NCBI RefSeq assembly: GCF_018294505.1
Contig: NC_057814.1
Span: 299,994,935 to 300,058,934, forward strand
Length of the DNA stretch: 64,000 nt
DNA from: Triticum aestivum
Lineage: Eukaryota; Streptophyta; Magnoliopsida; Poales; Poaceae
Reading direction: 5' to 3'
The position numbers and the translations under genes are program-made. This document shows, piece by piece, positions 34,840-45,580 of this stretch; position 1 is the stretch's first letter; every line of letters begins with the position of its first letter. Under the pieces are notes generated by a model. It was given only the letters and a program-made list of their open reading frames with translations, did no database searches and was not told the DNA's origin.

Positions 34840-35310
34840 CTGCGGGGTAGAGCAAAACGATATTTTAGAACCAACAAAAAATTTGGCATGACTTTCCCTA
34901 AAAATAGGACCAAAAAGAATGCTTAATGCCAAAATTCTCGCCGAAACGGAAATGAATCAACATTCCGGCAAAATATTGGCAACTATCGCATTTCAAATAC
35001 CGGTACACCTCCAAACACAAACACATATGCAACACCACAAACATATGCAACACCACAAACATACATAGATCTAGCTAGGCCATAAAAAGTGCATGTGCAC
35101 ATTGTTGTAGGGAGAACAACATAAATATAGCTTCCCCCCTTACTTACCTATCAAAACAAGGTAATTTAACCACTTAAATTGAATGAATCTATGGTGGAAA
35201 TGAGGTGAAAAAGAGGAGGCACCCGAGACAAGGAGGAGGTGGAGAGAATGAAGTGGGGAGAAAGTGAGTGTGGGTAGGAGAGGCTGTCCAAAATATCTTG
35301 TTGCTGCCCA
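34840..35310. other. CACTA interval upstream of the transposase exon
   Basis: No ORF is supported. It probably holds the first exon/intron or promoter of the transposase gene (minus strand). The phrase 'CACAAACATATGCAACACCA' is repeated at about 35020-35060. Confidence 0.45.
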
Positions 35311-35923
35311 CATACTAATGGCGCACCAACTCTAGATACGCCATTAGTAATCCAGGTTACTAATGGCGCACCTTCTGGTAGTGCGCCATTAGTATGTTTG
35401 GACAGGCGCACTTGTTAAAAAAAACTTTTTATACTAATGGCGCACCCTGGGCCAGGTGCGCCATTACTAGTTACAACTAGTAATGGCGCACTGTGTCTGG
35501 ATGCGCCATTAGAATGTTTGGACAGGCGCACTAGTTTAAAAAAAATTAATACTAATGGCGCACCCTGGGACAGGTGCGCCATTACTAGTTACAACTAGTA
35601 ATGGCGCACTGTGTCTGGATGCGCCATTAGTATGTTTGGACAGGCGCACTAGTTAAATTTTTTTTTGATACTAATGGCGCACCCTGGGCCAGGTGCGCCA
35701 TTACTAGTTACAACTAGTAATGGCGCACTGTGTCTGGATGCGCCATTAGTATGTTTGGACAGGCGCACTAGTTAAAAAAATTGATACTAATGGCGCACCA
35801 TGCGCCTGGTGCGCCATTACTAGTTTCAACTTTAATGGCGTATCAGAAGGTGGTGTGCCATTAGTATATACTAATGGCGCACCGCTTGTCTGGTGCGCCA
35901 TTAGTGTCAATCCCATCTATAGC
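35311..35923. repeat. right subterminal repeats of CACTA with a ~118-bp tandem array
   Basis: Many ACTAATGGCGCACC / GGTGCGCCATTAGT copies. From 35432 a larger unit of about 118 bp repeats four times (starts near 35432, 35550, 35669, 35785). Each unit contains two inverted motif pairs and 'TATGTTTGGACAGGCGCACT'. Confidence 0.85.
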
Positions 35924-35939
35924 CCTTTTTCTAGTAGTG
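35924..35939 (-). repeat. right terminal inverted repeat of CACTA
   Basis: CCTTTTTCTAGTAGTG, exact inverse of 24309-24324. Followed by CAA. Confidence 0.92.
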
Positions 35940-36411
35940 CAACTCCAACTGGACCCCAGCTGCTCCTGCTCCATATGTGCCTATCAATAAGGGGCGCAAC
36001 CCTAGGCCTGAGGATCGTTCTACTTACACTCCGGGCATGTCCTCCACTACATGGATCCCTCGTGGTAAGGCCAAATCCGTTGGTTCTGAGGCCGTCTTTG
36101 CCACGGGAGAAAAGAAGTCCCTGTTCAATACCTTGAGCAACATGTTCAAGATGTGCCAGTCAATCTAGCGCCGTCAGATTAAGGAGATCAACCGGGAGAA
36201 GCTAGTAAGGCGTGAGCAAAAGGCAGCGAGGGCTGCAGCTGGTGAGGTGGTCAGCCCAGGGTCAGAGGACCAAGACAGTGAGGCTACAGCTCGATCCTTT
36301 CCGATGGCAGGATGGCGCTTTGATGGTGATGATGATGATGATGCCTCGAGTGCTCTTCCCCTTGTCAAGTGGGTCTGTGGGTCACCATTTGTCTCCTTTT
36401 TGTTGTCTTGA
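35940..36411 (+). pseudogene. PF20167-like protein, C-terminal part after the CACTA
   Basis: After the CACTA end (TAGTG, 35939) and CAA, the frame continues with a Pro/Ala/Asn-rich linker, 'PEDRSTYTPGMSS', and a Lys/Arg/Ala-rich helical part with 'REQKAARAAAGE'. An Asp run coded by GAT repeats (about 36327-36342) comes near the end, at TGA about 36409. TAG 36166-36168 interrupts it. Omitting the CACTA and one 3-bp duplicate keeps the frame, so both parts belong to one ORF. Confidence 0.6.
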
Positions 36412-36886
36412 TGACAAAGGGGGAGAAGTGGTGGGTGTTTGTGTTCGTGGGTGTGTTCTTAGTGTGTGTTGAGATCTCAAGCCTCGTGTTTCTTATTGTT
36501 GGTTGGTTTTAGCTGGCTGGAGATACTCCTATTTACTTTCCGCTTGTGTGGTTGTGAGAGCTACTCAGTTATGCTTGTGAGACTCTAGCTTTATTATTGA
36601 ACTTATTTCTATGATCATATCTTGCTTATTATGTGTCTCACAATACTTGCTCACCACACCATTTCATGAGATCTCATGTCTTGACAATAATGATCTATGT
36701 TGATCTCATGTCTTGACAATAATGATCTTGGGGGAGCCTCCTATGTGTGTACTTGATGCATTCTCAAGCATTCATTTCATCCGGGCACACATATAGGGGG
36801 AGCTACCATGATCATTATTTGTCCCCTGGCTATTCAATCTTTTGATCCTCTATGCCATGCTCTAATCACGTTGTCATCAATGCACC
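36412..36886 (+). other. 3' untranslated interior of the PF20167 element, with 32-bp tandem duplicate
   Basis: No coding. It contains 'cttgatgacaaagggggag' (about 36407) and two adjacent copies of a 32-bp unit starting 'gatctcatgtcttgacaata' at 36670 and 36702. The phrase AAAGGGGGAG occurs twice (about 36415 and 36889). Only the second abuts the LTR. Confidence 0.6.
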
Positions 36887-38208
36887 AAAAAGGGGGAGAT
36901 TGAAAGTGCAAGTGCCGCTTATACTATATTTTGGTGTGATGACAATGTGGTTAGTTGAACTAGTATAGGTTACTAAAGTTTATCTTAGGAATTTGTTCCA
37001 AGTGCTCCGTGATGGAGATGTGCGACCCCCCAATTCAAAAAGGTCAAAGGCGTGGTCTTCCGACGCATCGAATGTTTAGTTTTTGGTTCGTTTCGAGTCG
37101 TAGGAATGACCGCACTATTAAGAGGGGTTTGTGTGGACGAAAGTTGTGTGGGAATACCATTGCCGAACTATATACACTTAGCCTACCCACTCCTACCACC
37201 TAAAATCCTAGTGTGTGTGCTTGTGGTACTCGGAAAGTTTGTGACAAAAAGTTACTGGGTACCCCATGCGCACGGGGTATTTGGACCCCCATGCGCACGG
37301 AGGACTGCGTAACTCTCTGAGTACCCCGTCCGCACGGGATACTGTGTAAACTCTCTGGGTACCCCGTGCGCATGGGTTCTTTTGACCCCCGTGCGCACAG
37401 GGTGGTGTGAAACTCTCTAAGTACCCCGTGCGCACGGGGCTGACTTAGCCCGTGCGCACGGGGTCCAACGGGCAGATTTCCCCATTCGGCGAAGAACACT
37501 ATATAAAGCCCTTCTTCCACCTCCAACCCCTAACCCTAATGTCTTGTTAATCTCCACCATTGCTACACCTCATTTTGCTCAATACTCTCAATCCCTCCAC
37601 CCAAACTTCTTAAAACTTTGGGGATTGGGAGAGCAAGACCCGATCTACATCTTGACCAAACCAAATCACGTTCCCCGCAACATTTCTTCCCCATTGACTT
37701 TTTGCTCTTGGAGCTTGGGCTCCTAGGCGGTTAGAGGTTCCTCCGGAAGTTTCCTTGCTTGTGGTATGCTCCGGAGAAGTTTGTAATGGTGTGGTGGTCG
37801 CCTTCAAGACCAACCCCGAGTAATTCGAGCCTCATCTGTTGGGTGACTTGAAGGAGATTATGGTGAGCCTTCGGTGGCGTTCCGCAAGCTTTGGCTCCGG
37901 CACCGCTCCAAATGGAGAGTAGCTCTTCCCCAAGGAAGAGTGAACTTCGGGATAAAATCCGCGTCCTCGTCTCACTTGTGGTTAATCTTTTCCCGCACCT
38001 TACTTTGCTTTATATGCTTGTTGGCTTGCTACTTAGTTTGTTGCCTAGCATATTTAACTTGGATTTTGCTTGTCATATAGGTTGCATTCACCTAGTTGCA
38101 TATCGAGTGAACCCTATTAATCCGCTAAGCCTTAAAATTGACAAGAAATATTATAATTTGGAGTCTCCTATTCAGCCCCCCCTCTAGTCGACCGTATCGA
38201 TCCTTTCA
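36887..38208 (+). repeat. polypurine tract and 3' LTR (36901-38208) of the PF20167 element
   Basis: The LTR has 6-bp terminal inverted repeats TGAAAG/CTTTCA and a promoter-like TATATAAAG at 37500-37508. U3 holds about seven palindromic GTGCGCAC phrases (37258-37463). The bases after the end, CCTGG, are the expected right target-site copy. Confidence 0.82.
37258..37463 (+). repeat. cluster of CCCCGTGCGCACGGGG-like palindromes in the LTR
   Basis: Seven copies or near copies, spaced about 25-45 bp, just upstream of the LTR TATA box (37500). The perfect 16-bp palindrome occurs near 37424 and variants change one or two bases. The position suggests a U3 regulatory array (inference). Confidence 0.75.
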
Positions 38209-39183
38209 CCTGGTCATAACCGAAGAGAGGCGCCAGCTCGACCGGATTGTGGCGCTAGTCGGCGAGCATAAGACCGTGCCGGCGCCCCCCCCCCCCAAGA
38301 AGTCGGCTGGCGAAGCTTCATTCCAGCCGTCCAAGGACACCAAGAAGGTCCAACTCAACCTGGAAAACCCCATCTGCAGCCAGTACGTTATTGTGGGCAC
38401 CCGCCTCAACAGCAAATAGGAAGGCGAGCTTGTCGACTTCCTCCGTGGGAATCAAGATATCTTTGCATGGTCCCCAAAGGACATGCCGGGTGTTCCGAGG
38501 AAGTACACCGAGCACAAACTACACGTTTGCAAGGATGCCAAGCCTGTCCGTCAACCGGTACATCATTTTTCTGAAGAGAAGAGAAGAACCATTGGTGAAG
38601 AAGTAGCCCAATTGCTCCCAGCAGGCTTCATCATGGAAGTGTTGCATCCCGAGTGGCTGGCCGACCCAATCCTCGTTTTGAAGAAGAACAACACCTGCCA
38701 CATGTGCATAGACTATACCAGCCTGAACAAGGTCTGCCTCGAGGATCCTTTTGCCCTGCCTCGGATAGATCAAGTGATTGATTCCACGGCCGACTGTGAG
38801 CTCTTGTCCTTCCTGGACGCTTACTCCGGCTATCACCCGATCAAGATGGACCCGGCTGACGCCCTGAAGACGTCCTTCATCACCCCCTTCAGGGAGTACT
38901 GCTACATTACCATGTCGTTCGGCTTGAAGAACGCCGGCACCACCTTCCAGCGCTGCATGCAGAAATGCTTGTTGAAGCAACTCGGCCGCAACATTCACAC
39001 GTACGTCGACGACATCGTGGTGAAGACCAAGCAGCACCTCACGCTCCTTGACGACCTGAAGGAGACCTTCGCCAATCTGCGCGAATACGAGATCAACCTC
39101 AACCCAGAGAATTGCGTGTTCAGCGTGCCAATCGGCAAGCTGCTCGGTTTCCCCGTCTCGGAGCGCGGCATTGAGCAAACCAG
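38209..39183 (+). pseudogene. pol: reverse transcriptase region of element 2
   Basis: Starts in the linker between protease and RT ('VITEERRQLDRIVALVGE'), with a 12-base C run at 38285-38296 coding Pro. TAG 38417-38419 lies just before 'GNQDIFAWSPKDMPGV'. RT landmarks are 'CHMCIDYTSLNKVC', 'LDAYSGYHPIKM' and the catalytic YVDD in 'HTYVDDIVVK' (about 39001-39015), intact. The frame is lost at about 39180 by a frameshift, where the next segment starts in another frame. Confidence 0.85.
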
Positions 39184-39207
39184 AAGAAAATCAATGCCAG
39201 CGAGTGC

Positions 39208-39777
39208 ATGCGCAGGCCAACCCGGTGGCGCTATCTCCGAAAGTTTACCAGCTGCTTGGCCTCGGTCAGCCGGTTCCTCGGCCGGTTGGGCGAGAGGGCC
39301 TTGCCCCTATATCAGCTGATGAAGAAGACATCGTCATTTGAGTGGAATGACCAGGCGGACGAAGCGTTCTGGGATCTCGAGCGCATGCTCTCCACCATCA
39401 CGGCCACCTCGTGGTCGGTCAGCACGGTGCTGGTGGTCGAGCGTCCAGAAGAAGGCAAGATCCAGGGTGTCCACCGCCCGGTCTACTACCTGAGCGAGGT
39501 GCTCTCCGCCTCCAAGCAGAACTACCCGCACTACCGGAAGATGTGTTATGGCCTATATTTCACCGCCAAGAAACTGAAGCAGTACTTCCAGGAGCATGTC
39601 GTCACTGTGGTCAGCTCGGCCCCCATCGATGAGATCATAGGTTACCGGGATGCCTCTGGCCGGGTTCCCAAGTGGGCCATCGAGTTGGCTAGCCACATGA
39701 TCCTCTACGAGCCCCGTACCACCATCAAGTCACAAGCGCTGGCCGACTTCTTGGTTGACTGGACGGAGAGCCAGTAA
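39208..39777 (+). pseudogene. pol: RNase H-like connection region of element 2
   Basis: Continues the RT in a shifted frame: 'FLGRLGERALPLYQLMKK', 'RPVYYLSEVLSASKQNYP' and 'ALADFLVDWTESQ', ending at TAA 39775-39777. Compared with element 1, about 20 residues are missing between 'ERMLS' and 'SWSVSTVLVVER', an in-frame deletion. Confidence 0.8.
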
Positions 39778-41191
39778 CTACCGCCGCCACATGACTTGAC
39801 GCACTGGTGCATGCACTTTGACGGCTCCAAGATGCGGTCCGGCTTGGGAGCCAGCATTGTGTTGTCTTCCCCCTAGGGCGACCGGATTTGCTACGCGCTG
39901 CAGATCCACTTTGCCGCCTCCAACAACGTTGCCAAATATGAAGCACTTGCGCACGGCCTCTAGCTGGCAAAACAAATCGGCATCTGGCGCATCCTCTGCT
40001 ACGGCGACTCAAACCTAGTGGTACACCAAGCTTCGACAAATGGGACACCAGAGACACCAACATGGCCAGTTACCGCTTCTTGGATCAGTAGCTTCCCAGC
40101 TATTTCGACGGCTGTGAGTTCCTCCACGTGCCCCACACGGAGAACGAGTCCGCTGGCACGCTGCCAAGATAGGCCCATTCCAGCTGCCATTCCATATGGC
40201 GTCTCCCTCGAGCACTTGCACAAGACGTCCATCAAGCCATCTCCAGACTCCGAGTCCATCTTCATCCCGGACGGTCCCGCAACTCCCCCACCCAACTCTG
40301 AAGATCCCGACCTAGTTGCCAGGGTTGCTGGTTCCAGCTCGGGGGCTGCCGAGTCCGTCCCGGGGGCTGCCAACCTGGTCCTAGCGGTTGCTACCTCCAA
40401 CCATGCGGCCGCTGTCCCCAACCCCCGGGGGCTGCCAACCCCGGCTCAGGGGCTGTTGTCTCGGATCATATCCATGTGGCCGTCTTTAGGGTGGTGACAG
40501 CTCCGTCTTGGGCCCAACCAATCCTAGATCTCTTGGAATGCGGCACCCTCCCCATCCGGCTCCGGCTCGACTTGGCCTCCACCGCCCGTCCCCAGTCCAA
40601 CGGCCAGGTTGAGCGGGCCGACGGTCTGATTCTGGCAGGCATCAAGCCTCGGCTTGTCGAGCCCCTTGTCTTCTCACCCGGCAGCTGGCTCGATGAGTTG
40701 CCGAAAGTTCTCTGGCTCCAGACAACACCAAACCGGTCAACCCGGTTCACCCTTTTCTTCCTCATCTACGAAGCCGAAGCAATCATCCCAACCGACTTGG
40801 AGTTCTACTCGCCACGAGTCACCATGTAGATACAAGAAGAAGTCAAGCAAGCCCGCGAAGATGGTGTCGACCTACTCGAAGAAGCATGCCTTTTGTCCCT
40901 CAGCTGATCAGCCATCTACCAGTAGAACCTATGCCACTACCACACCAAGAAGATCAAGCCCCTCGCATTCTGCGGGGGCGACCTCGTACTCTGGCTCGTT
41001 TAGTAGCAAGACGGCCAGCACAAGTTGGCCTCCCCATGGGAGGGCCCCTTCAACATCAGCAAAGCCCTATGTGATCACAACGCCTACTACCTCATAGACG
41101 CATGCAAGCCGAACAAGCGCAAGAGAGACACGGCCGACGAAGAAATAAGCCGGCCCTGGAATGCAGAACTCCTCCGCCCGTTTTACAGTTA
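39778..41191 (+). pseudogene. pol: RNase H and integrase remnants of element 2
   Basis: RNase H start 'CMHFDGSKMRSGLGASIVL' (about 39811) is followed by in-frame TAGs near 39874 and 39961 and a frameshift near 40020. The integrase zinc and catalytic-core region is largely absent. Sequence jumps through Pro/Ser-rich filler (40240-40480, with 'GGGGGCTGCC' phrases repeated) to the C-terminal half with 'ARPQSNGQVERADGLILAGIK' (about 40590) and 'NRSTRFTLFFLIYEAEAIIP'. The terminal 'ELLRPFYS' ends at about 41190. Integrase cannot be functional. Confidence 0.72.
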
Positions 41192-41867
41192 GCCATATGC
41201 ACGTATGTATCGCTACCTTTTGAGTTTAATGCAAGACAACATGACCCCTGAATGACACTCGGGGCTACCTTATCCTATCAATTATTGTGCCTCGCACTCC
41301 CTTGTAATTTTTTTGCTTTCCATTGCCGTGTCGGTTCCCCGTTAGTCCATTTCGGGGTGTCCGAGTCTCCAAGGCCCTTCCATTCGCCCCAAGCCGCAGT
41401 CCGGCTTCGGCTCTTTGGCCGACGAGATTCACGGGCCAAAGCACCGGCATGCGGGAATCCGCTAAGATGGAATGGTCGGATTGGTCAATTCTGCCTCACA
41501 GCATTAAGTTGCCGCACAAACGGCTGTGCGCCAGCCAGCTTCGCCGCCTGCCGCCAACCAGCCAAACGGCTTCACGCTCAACCTTTGAAAAAAGCCTAAG
41601 TATTGCGTGCCCTTTCCCAAGTTCGAACCCCTTGTCACGGACTAGAACCCGGCTGTTCGACTCGTAGGGGAGAGGTCTAAAGAAGCTGCAAGCAAGAAAA
41701 GGACTAAAAGAAGAGAGCAAAAGCACAAATACTCGCAAATAAATTTACATTGCAAAAACAAAAGGCCCTTGGCCGTAGTTCATTACATTCACTTTACACC
41801 CCAAGTGGGTGGACTTGCGACTTAACAAAGTTCAAAAGAATGATAACGAGACAGGGCGGCTTTAGGC
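41192..41867. other. spacer between pol and antisense gene of element 2
   Basis: No coding is seen and no strong repeat. It corresponds to 5851-7012 of element 1. Confidence 0.5.
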
Positions 41868-42621
41868 GGTAGCCACGTCAGGTTGCGCGCTCACCGGCTC
41901 CTCCGTGTTGGCCGCGGTTTCGCGCCGGCACCAGCTCGACCCGGCTCCTCCGCGTTGGCCTCCGGGTCCGCCGAGATGCCGGTGTCGTCCAACCCGGTTT
42001 CGGCATCCGTATAAGGGCCCGACTCCTTGGAGTTGTCGTTCGTGTCGTCGAGCACCAGACCAAAGTTGTCGGGTGGCACCACCTCGTCGTCCTCCGTCAG
42101 TTCCTCCTGGAACTCACCAAGCGCAGGGAACAAGGCGAGGTGGCTGGCCCACCATCAGTCCGGCCTACCTCCACCTGCAGCTGGGCTTCCACACCGGCTC
42201 GCTGAGCCGCCAGCTAGTCTAGGTTCAGAGCTGGGTACCAAGACATGAAGAACCGCAGTGCCAAGACTGCGCCAGCACGGGCTGCAGAAGCACGCCACTC
42301 ATGGAGCCGCGTCTGTCCCGCCTCCAGCCCGTGCGCCAGCCCCGTGATATTGTTTGGCTCAACAGCACCCGGCCAAACGACCGCCACCATGCCCAATCCG
42401 GCCTCGGGCAGCCTCGCCATCTGCTCGTCGATGGCCTTCAAGCGGGCTTCGGTGGCATGCATGACCTCCGGGAAGGTTTAGGCGGCGTGCATCCGTCTGG
42501 GCAAATCGGTGGTCGCGCATGGCCTGGTCCGGAGTCTCCTGCGTGCCCGGGAAATACTCTGACGAATAAAAGAAGGGAAACAGTCAGCCGTGTAGAAGAC
42601 TCCGCCGGCTTACAACCCAAC

Positions 42622-42769
42622 GAAACTTACGGAAAGCAATTACTAGCGAAGGTCTCGTCGAGATGCTGCGCCTCGCACAACATATCGTGCTGCTAGAAAC
42701 TTACGGAAAGCAATTACTAGCGAAGGTCTCGTCGAGATGCTGCGCCTCGCACAACATATCGTGCTGCTA
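42622..42769. repeat. perfect 74-bp tandem duplication
   Basis: 42622-42695 and 42696-42769 are the same 74 bases apart from the last base (G/C), inside the antisense gene of element 2. The lack of divergence, compared with the decayed surroundings, means it is recent or an assembly artefact. Confidence 0.9.
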
Positions 42770-43071
42770 CAAGTCCGCCGCACGGCCGCGGGCTTCGAGC
42801 GCCTTCTCAAGCTCGGCGCACTTGTTGATGGACGCCTTCAGCTCCTTGTCCTTCATGACGGCCGCCTTATCGTGCTCGCCTCCCAGCATGGTGAGCTCCG
42901 CCTGTTGGGCATCTGCCTTCAGCCGCTCCACCTCGGCCCGGAGCTGGCCGTTGTCGACAACCGCTTAGTCGCGCTGCTGGCTGGCTTTGACCAGCCGGGT
43001 TCGGAGATCCAGCACCTCGGCCGTGTAAAAGTTTCATGTAAGATGCCGGAAGAAAAGAAGAAAAACACCTT

Positions 43072-43329
43072 TAAGATTCGACCCAACAACTTCATAGTTG
43101 GCTCGAATCTCGGGGGCTATAGCTAGTGGGTGCGCTAGCGCGCCCCCACTAGGAACACGCGAAACATAAGCAGGTTGTGAATGCCGACTCAGAGGCCATC
43201 CAGGTGCTGCATGAAAGCAAGGATTAGCACAAATCGCAAAGTCATTTTTTAAGATTCGACCCAACTACTTCATAGTTGGCTCGAATCTCGGGGGCTACAT
43301 CAAGTGGGTGTGCTAGCGCGCCCCCACTG
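43072..43329. repeat. two ~78-bp direct repeats each with a strong hairpin
   Basis: Copies at about 43072-43149 and 43251-43328. Each has GATTCGACCCAAC-(loop)-GTTGGCTCGAATC, a 13-bp stem with one mismatch, followed by 'TCGGGGGCTA' and 'GTGCGCTAGCGCGCCCCCAC' or 'GTGTGCTAGCGCGCCCCCAC'. They lie in the antisense gene, probably flanking an exon. Confidence 0.85.
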
Positions 43330-45580
43330 ACCAGCCGAAAAGACAGGCAAGAAACATACAATCACAGAGTGCTCCAGCTCCCGCGCCCGCTCCAGCTCAC
43401 TCTAGGTGAAGGCCTGAAGCCGGTCCGCGCGCCCGCGAAGAAGCTGACGCATGGCGTCCATCACCTCCTCCTCCTGCACGCTAGACCCGGCCCGGGCTTG
43501 CTGCGACCCGGCGACGGGGCTGCTTCCTGGCCCCTGCAACGGGTTCACGGCAACCCTCGGTGGCAGAACCACCGAGGCACGCTCACTCCCTGCCGGCTCC
43601 TCCGCAGCTGGCGTCAACTCCGGCGCACCAGCCGGCATCGCCTGCAGTGCTCCATTGGGGGCGGCGTCCGCAATGCGCCCTTCCTCGGCCGCGTCGTTCC
43701 GTGGTGGGGTGTCCACGGCTATCCCCTCCAACTTTGGGTAGTCAACAGCCGGCTCTGGGCCGCGCCCCTCTTCTGTCAGCGGCTCGATGACCGTCTCCGC
43801 CTGCTCCATGCCCTCTGGCATCTCCGGCCAAGCTGGATCCATGGTGGCCTGCCCCCTCACCTCCATGGCCCTGGCCCAAGCTCGGGCTGAGTGTGCCGCC
43901 AACTCCTCCTCGGCTTTGTTCCGGCTCCGCCAGGCCACGTGCTTGGTGTCCACCCGGACCATGCCAAGGTCCTCCTCGGGCGACACCTCGACCCGGTCGA
44001 TGATGCTGCTCCGGGTCTTCCGGAACACAAGGTCAATGCCGGACGCGGGCCCGGCGGCCGCCACCGCCAGGTCAAGAGGCGCCCTCCGCATCGCAAAGAT
44101 AACATGAGAAAAGCAAAATCAAGCAGCATGAGGAAACTGGCGCAGGATGCTCACCCGACCGCCGTCGGGATGGGCAGCATCGATGGAGCAACCGGGACGA
44201 CCCGACGCGCCTTCTTCCCGGTCGTCTTGCCACGCGCAGGCGGCTCCTCTGCCACGCGTTTTGGTGCCGGCTTCGACGATATCGCGTTTTCCCCGTGCCG
44301 GCGGCTTGCTGCCACCGGCCCACGGGACAACCCAGCCCCGGCTATCTTCTTTAGCTATCTTAGGGGTTTGACGCTGCCATCTCCTCCCCTCGGTGATGCT
44401 GCACCGCCAGTGTCCGTCAGCATCTCCCCGTCGTCATCCGGCCAGTCCCGCAAGAGGCCTGGTTGCAAAGACTTACCAGTATGGCACGTCGCACCGGCTT
44501 CGGCGCCAGCCAACTTCGTCTCAGGCGGCCCCAGGTTCTCGACGAAGGACCCCTCCCCGTCTGAGCCAGCTTGCTCGACGGGCGGTACCTGCATCCTCTT
44601 CCCATCACATTTGGGTTGGATGGCAAGCAGCAGCGCCTCCCTTGTCGCGTCAGGACGGAGGAGTAGCTATGTTGTTGTGAAGAATGGAGACCAGGGACTC
44701 ACCGATGGTGCCGGGTTAGCCCAGGAGTAGGGTACCTTCCCAAATTGCCATTCGAGGGCCATCCCGGCCTTGGAGATGACGTTGACCTGGTCCGCCACCT
44801 GCTCCAGCGACAGCCGGTGGGCCGACATCCGGGTCGGGTAGCGCCGGTCCCTCATCAAACCAATGATGTGCGCCCAGTGCTCCAGCGGTAGCACTCGGCG
44901 CGTGATGATGGCGGCGACAAGATCCGTCCCCTTCAGCCCATCGCGGACCGTCATCTCCGCAACCAGCAGCACAAGTTCAGCACCCCCTACGGTGGATTCT
45001 TGGAGATGTGGCCCCAGTTCATTTTTGGCGGCCGGCTTCTCATTGACAAATTGTGGCAAGTTATGGCGTCGGGACCCCCATCGACGTTGCGCACGTAGAA
45101 GAAGGAGTTCTACCATTTGTTGTCAGAATCTTCCACCAGCATCTTGGGGCACGCCCCATTCGACCAGATCGAGATGACGGCGGCCCCGTAGTCAGACATC
45201 ACCCCGGCCTCGGGCCGCTGCTTCTTGAGGAAGAAGAAGCGGCTCCAGAGCTCATCATACGGCTCCACTCCCAAGTAGCCCTCACACAGCGTCACAAAAC
45301 CGGAGAGCTGCAGAATGGCGTTGGTGCCAAGATGGTGTGGTTGGAGCCCGAAGAAAGAAGGGAATGCGCGGAAGAAGGCGCTCACAGGGATGCCAAATCC
45401 GCGCTTGAAGTGGCTGAGGAAGACTAGACGCTCGCCCTCCTATGGCTGTGGCTCCCTCTCCTCCCTGACCAAACGCACGGCCAGGTCTGCCACCGGCGGC
45501 AACCGCATGGTGTTGCAGAGGTACTGGATGTCCACCTCCGTGGCCTTGGAGCCCACCCATGACCCCTTAGGTGGCGCCAT

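Larger units (their letters stand above)
24309..35939 (-). mobile_element. CACTA (En/Spm-type) DNA transposon, both ends present
   Basis: Terminal inverted repeats CACTACTAGAAAAAGG (24309-24324 and 35924-35939). Many subterminal copies of TACTAATGGCGCACC / GGTGCGCCATTAGTA lie at both ends. The two genes on the minus strand are the normal CACTA pair: a TNP2-type transposase (right) and a PTTA/Ulp1-like gene (left). Flanking trinucleotides are GAA (left) and CAA (right), a 3-bp target duplication with one change. Length is 11.6 kb, plus whatever the 10-N gap hides. The terminal sequence is typical of abundant Triticeae CACTA families, but I do not assign one. Confidence 0.92.
22843..38208 (+). 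mobile_element. LTR retrotransposon with PF20167-like ORF, split by a CACTA transposon (left end outside window)
   Basis: The interior begins abruptly at 22843 after a foreign LTR end, carries one ORF, is interrupted at 24309-35939 by a CACTA element, and ends with polypurine tract AAAAAGGGGGAGAT (36887-36900) and an LTR of 1308 bp (TGAAAG...CTTTCA, 36901-38208). I see no protease, RT or integrase, so as far as visible it is non-autonomous or its pol part is in the missing half. The superfamily is uncertain. After 38208 another element's pol continues. Confidence 0.7.
41868..45580 (-). pseudogene. antisense PF04195-like gene of element 2, degenerate
   Basis: Start ATG at 45580-45578 (MAPPKGSWVGS). 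The family domain follows: 'FFRAFPSFFGLQPHH', 'NAILQLSGFVTLCEGYLGVEP' and 'LWSRFFFLKKQ' (about 45390-45220), then in another frame 'HRLSLEQVADQVN' (about 44830-44800). Middle part 44091-43402 is acidic, with 'VDTKHVAWRSRNKAEEEL'. 42990-42780 looks coiled-coil. The C-terminal part has 'ARAGAVLALRFFMSWYPALNLD' (about 42285-42214) and a final acidic stretch ending near TAA 41870. Several stops (for example TAG about 45440 and after 'DSDNKW' at 45110) and frame changes break it. Exons can be guessed but not fixed. Confidence 0.65.

Noticed and set aside
34291..34926. Plus-strand open frame of 211 codons, hydrophobic
   Set aside because: Shadow of the transposase N-terminal acidic/His region on the other strand. 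The apparent membrane segments come from complementing GAT/CAT codons.
35311..35923. Regular repeats that could look like a CRISPR array
   Set aside because: They are CACTA subterminal repeats with inverted motifs in a plant transposon. Spacers are not unique and the organism is eukaryotic.
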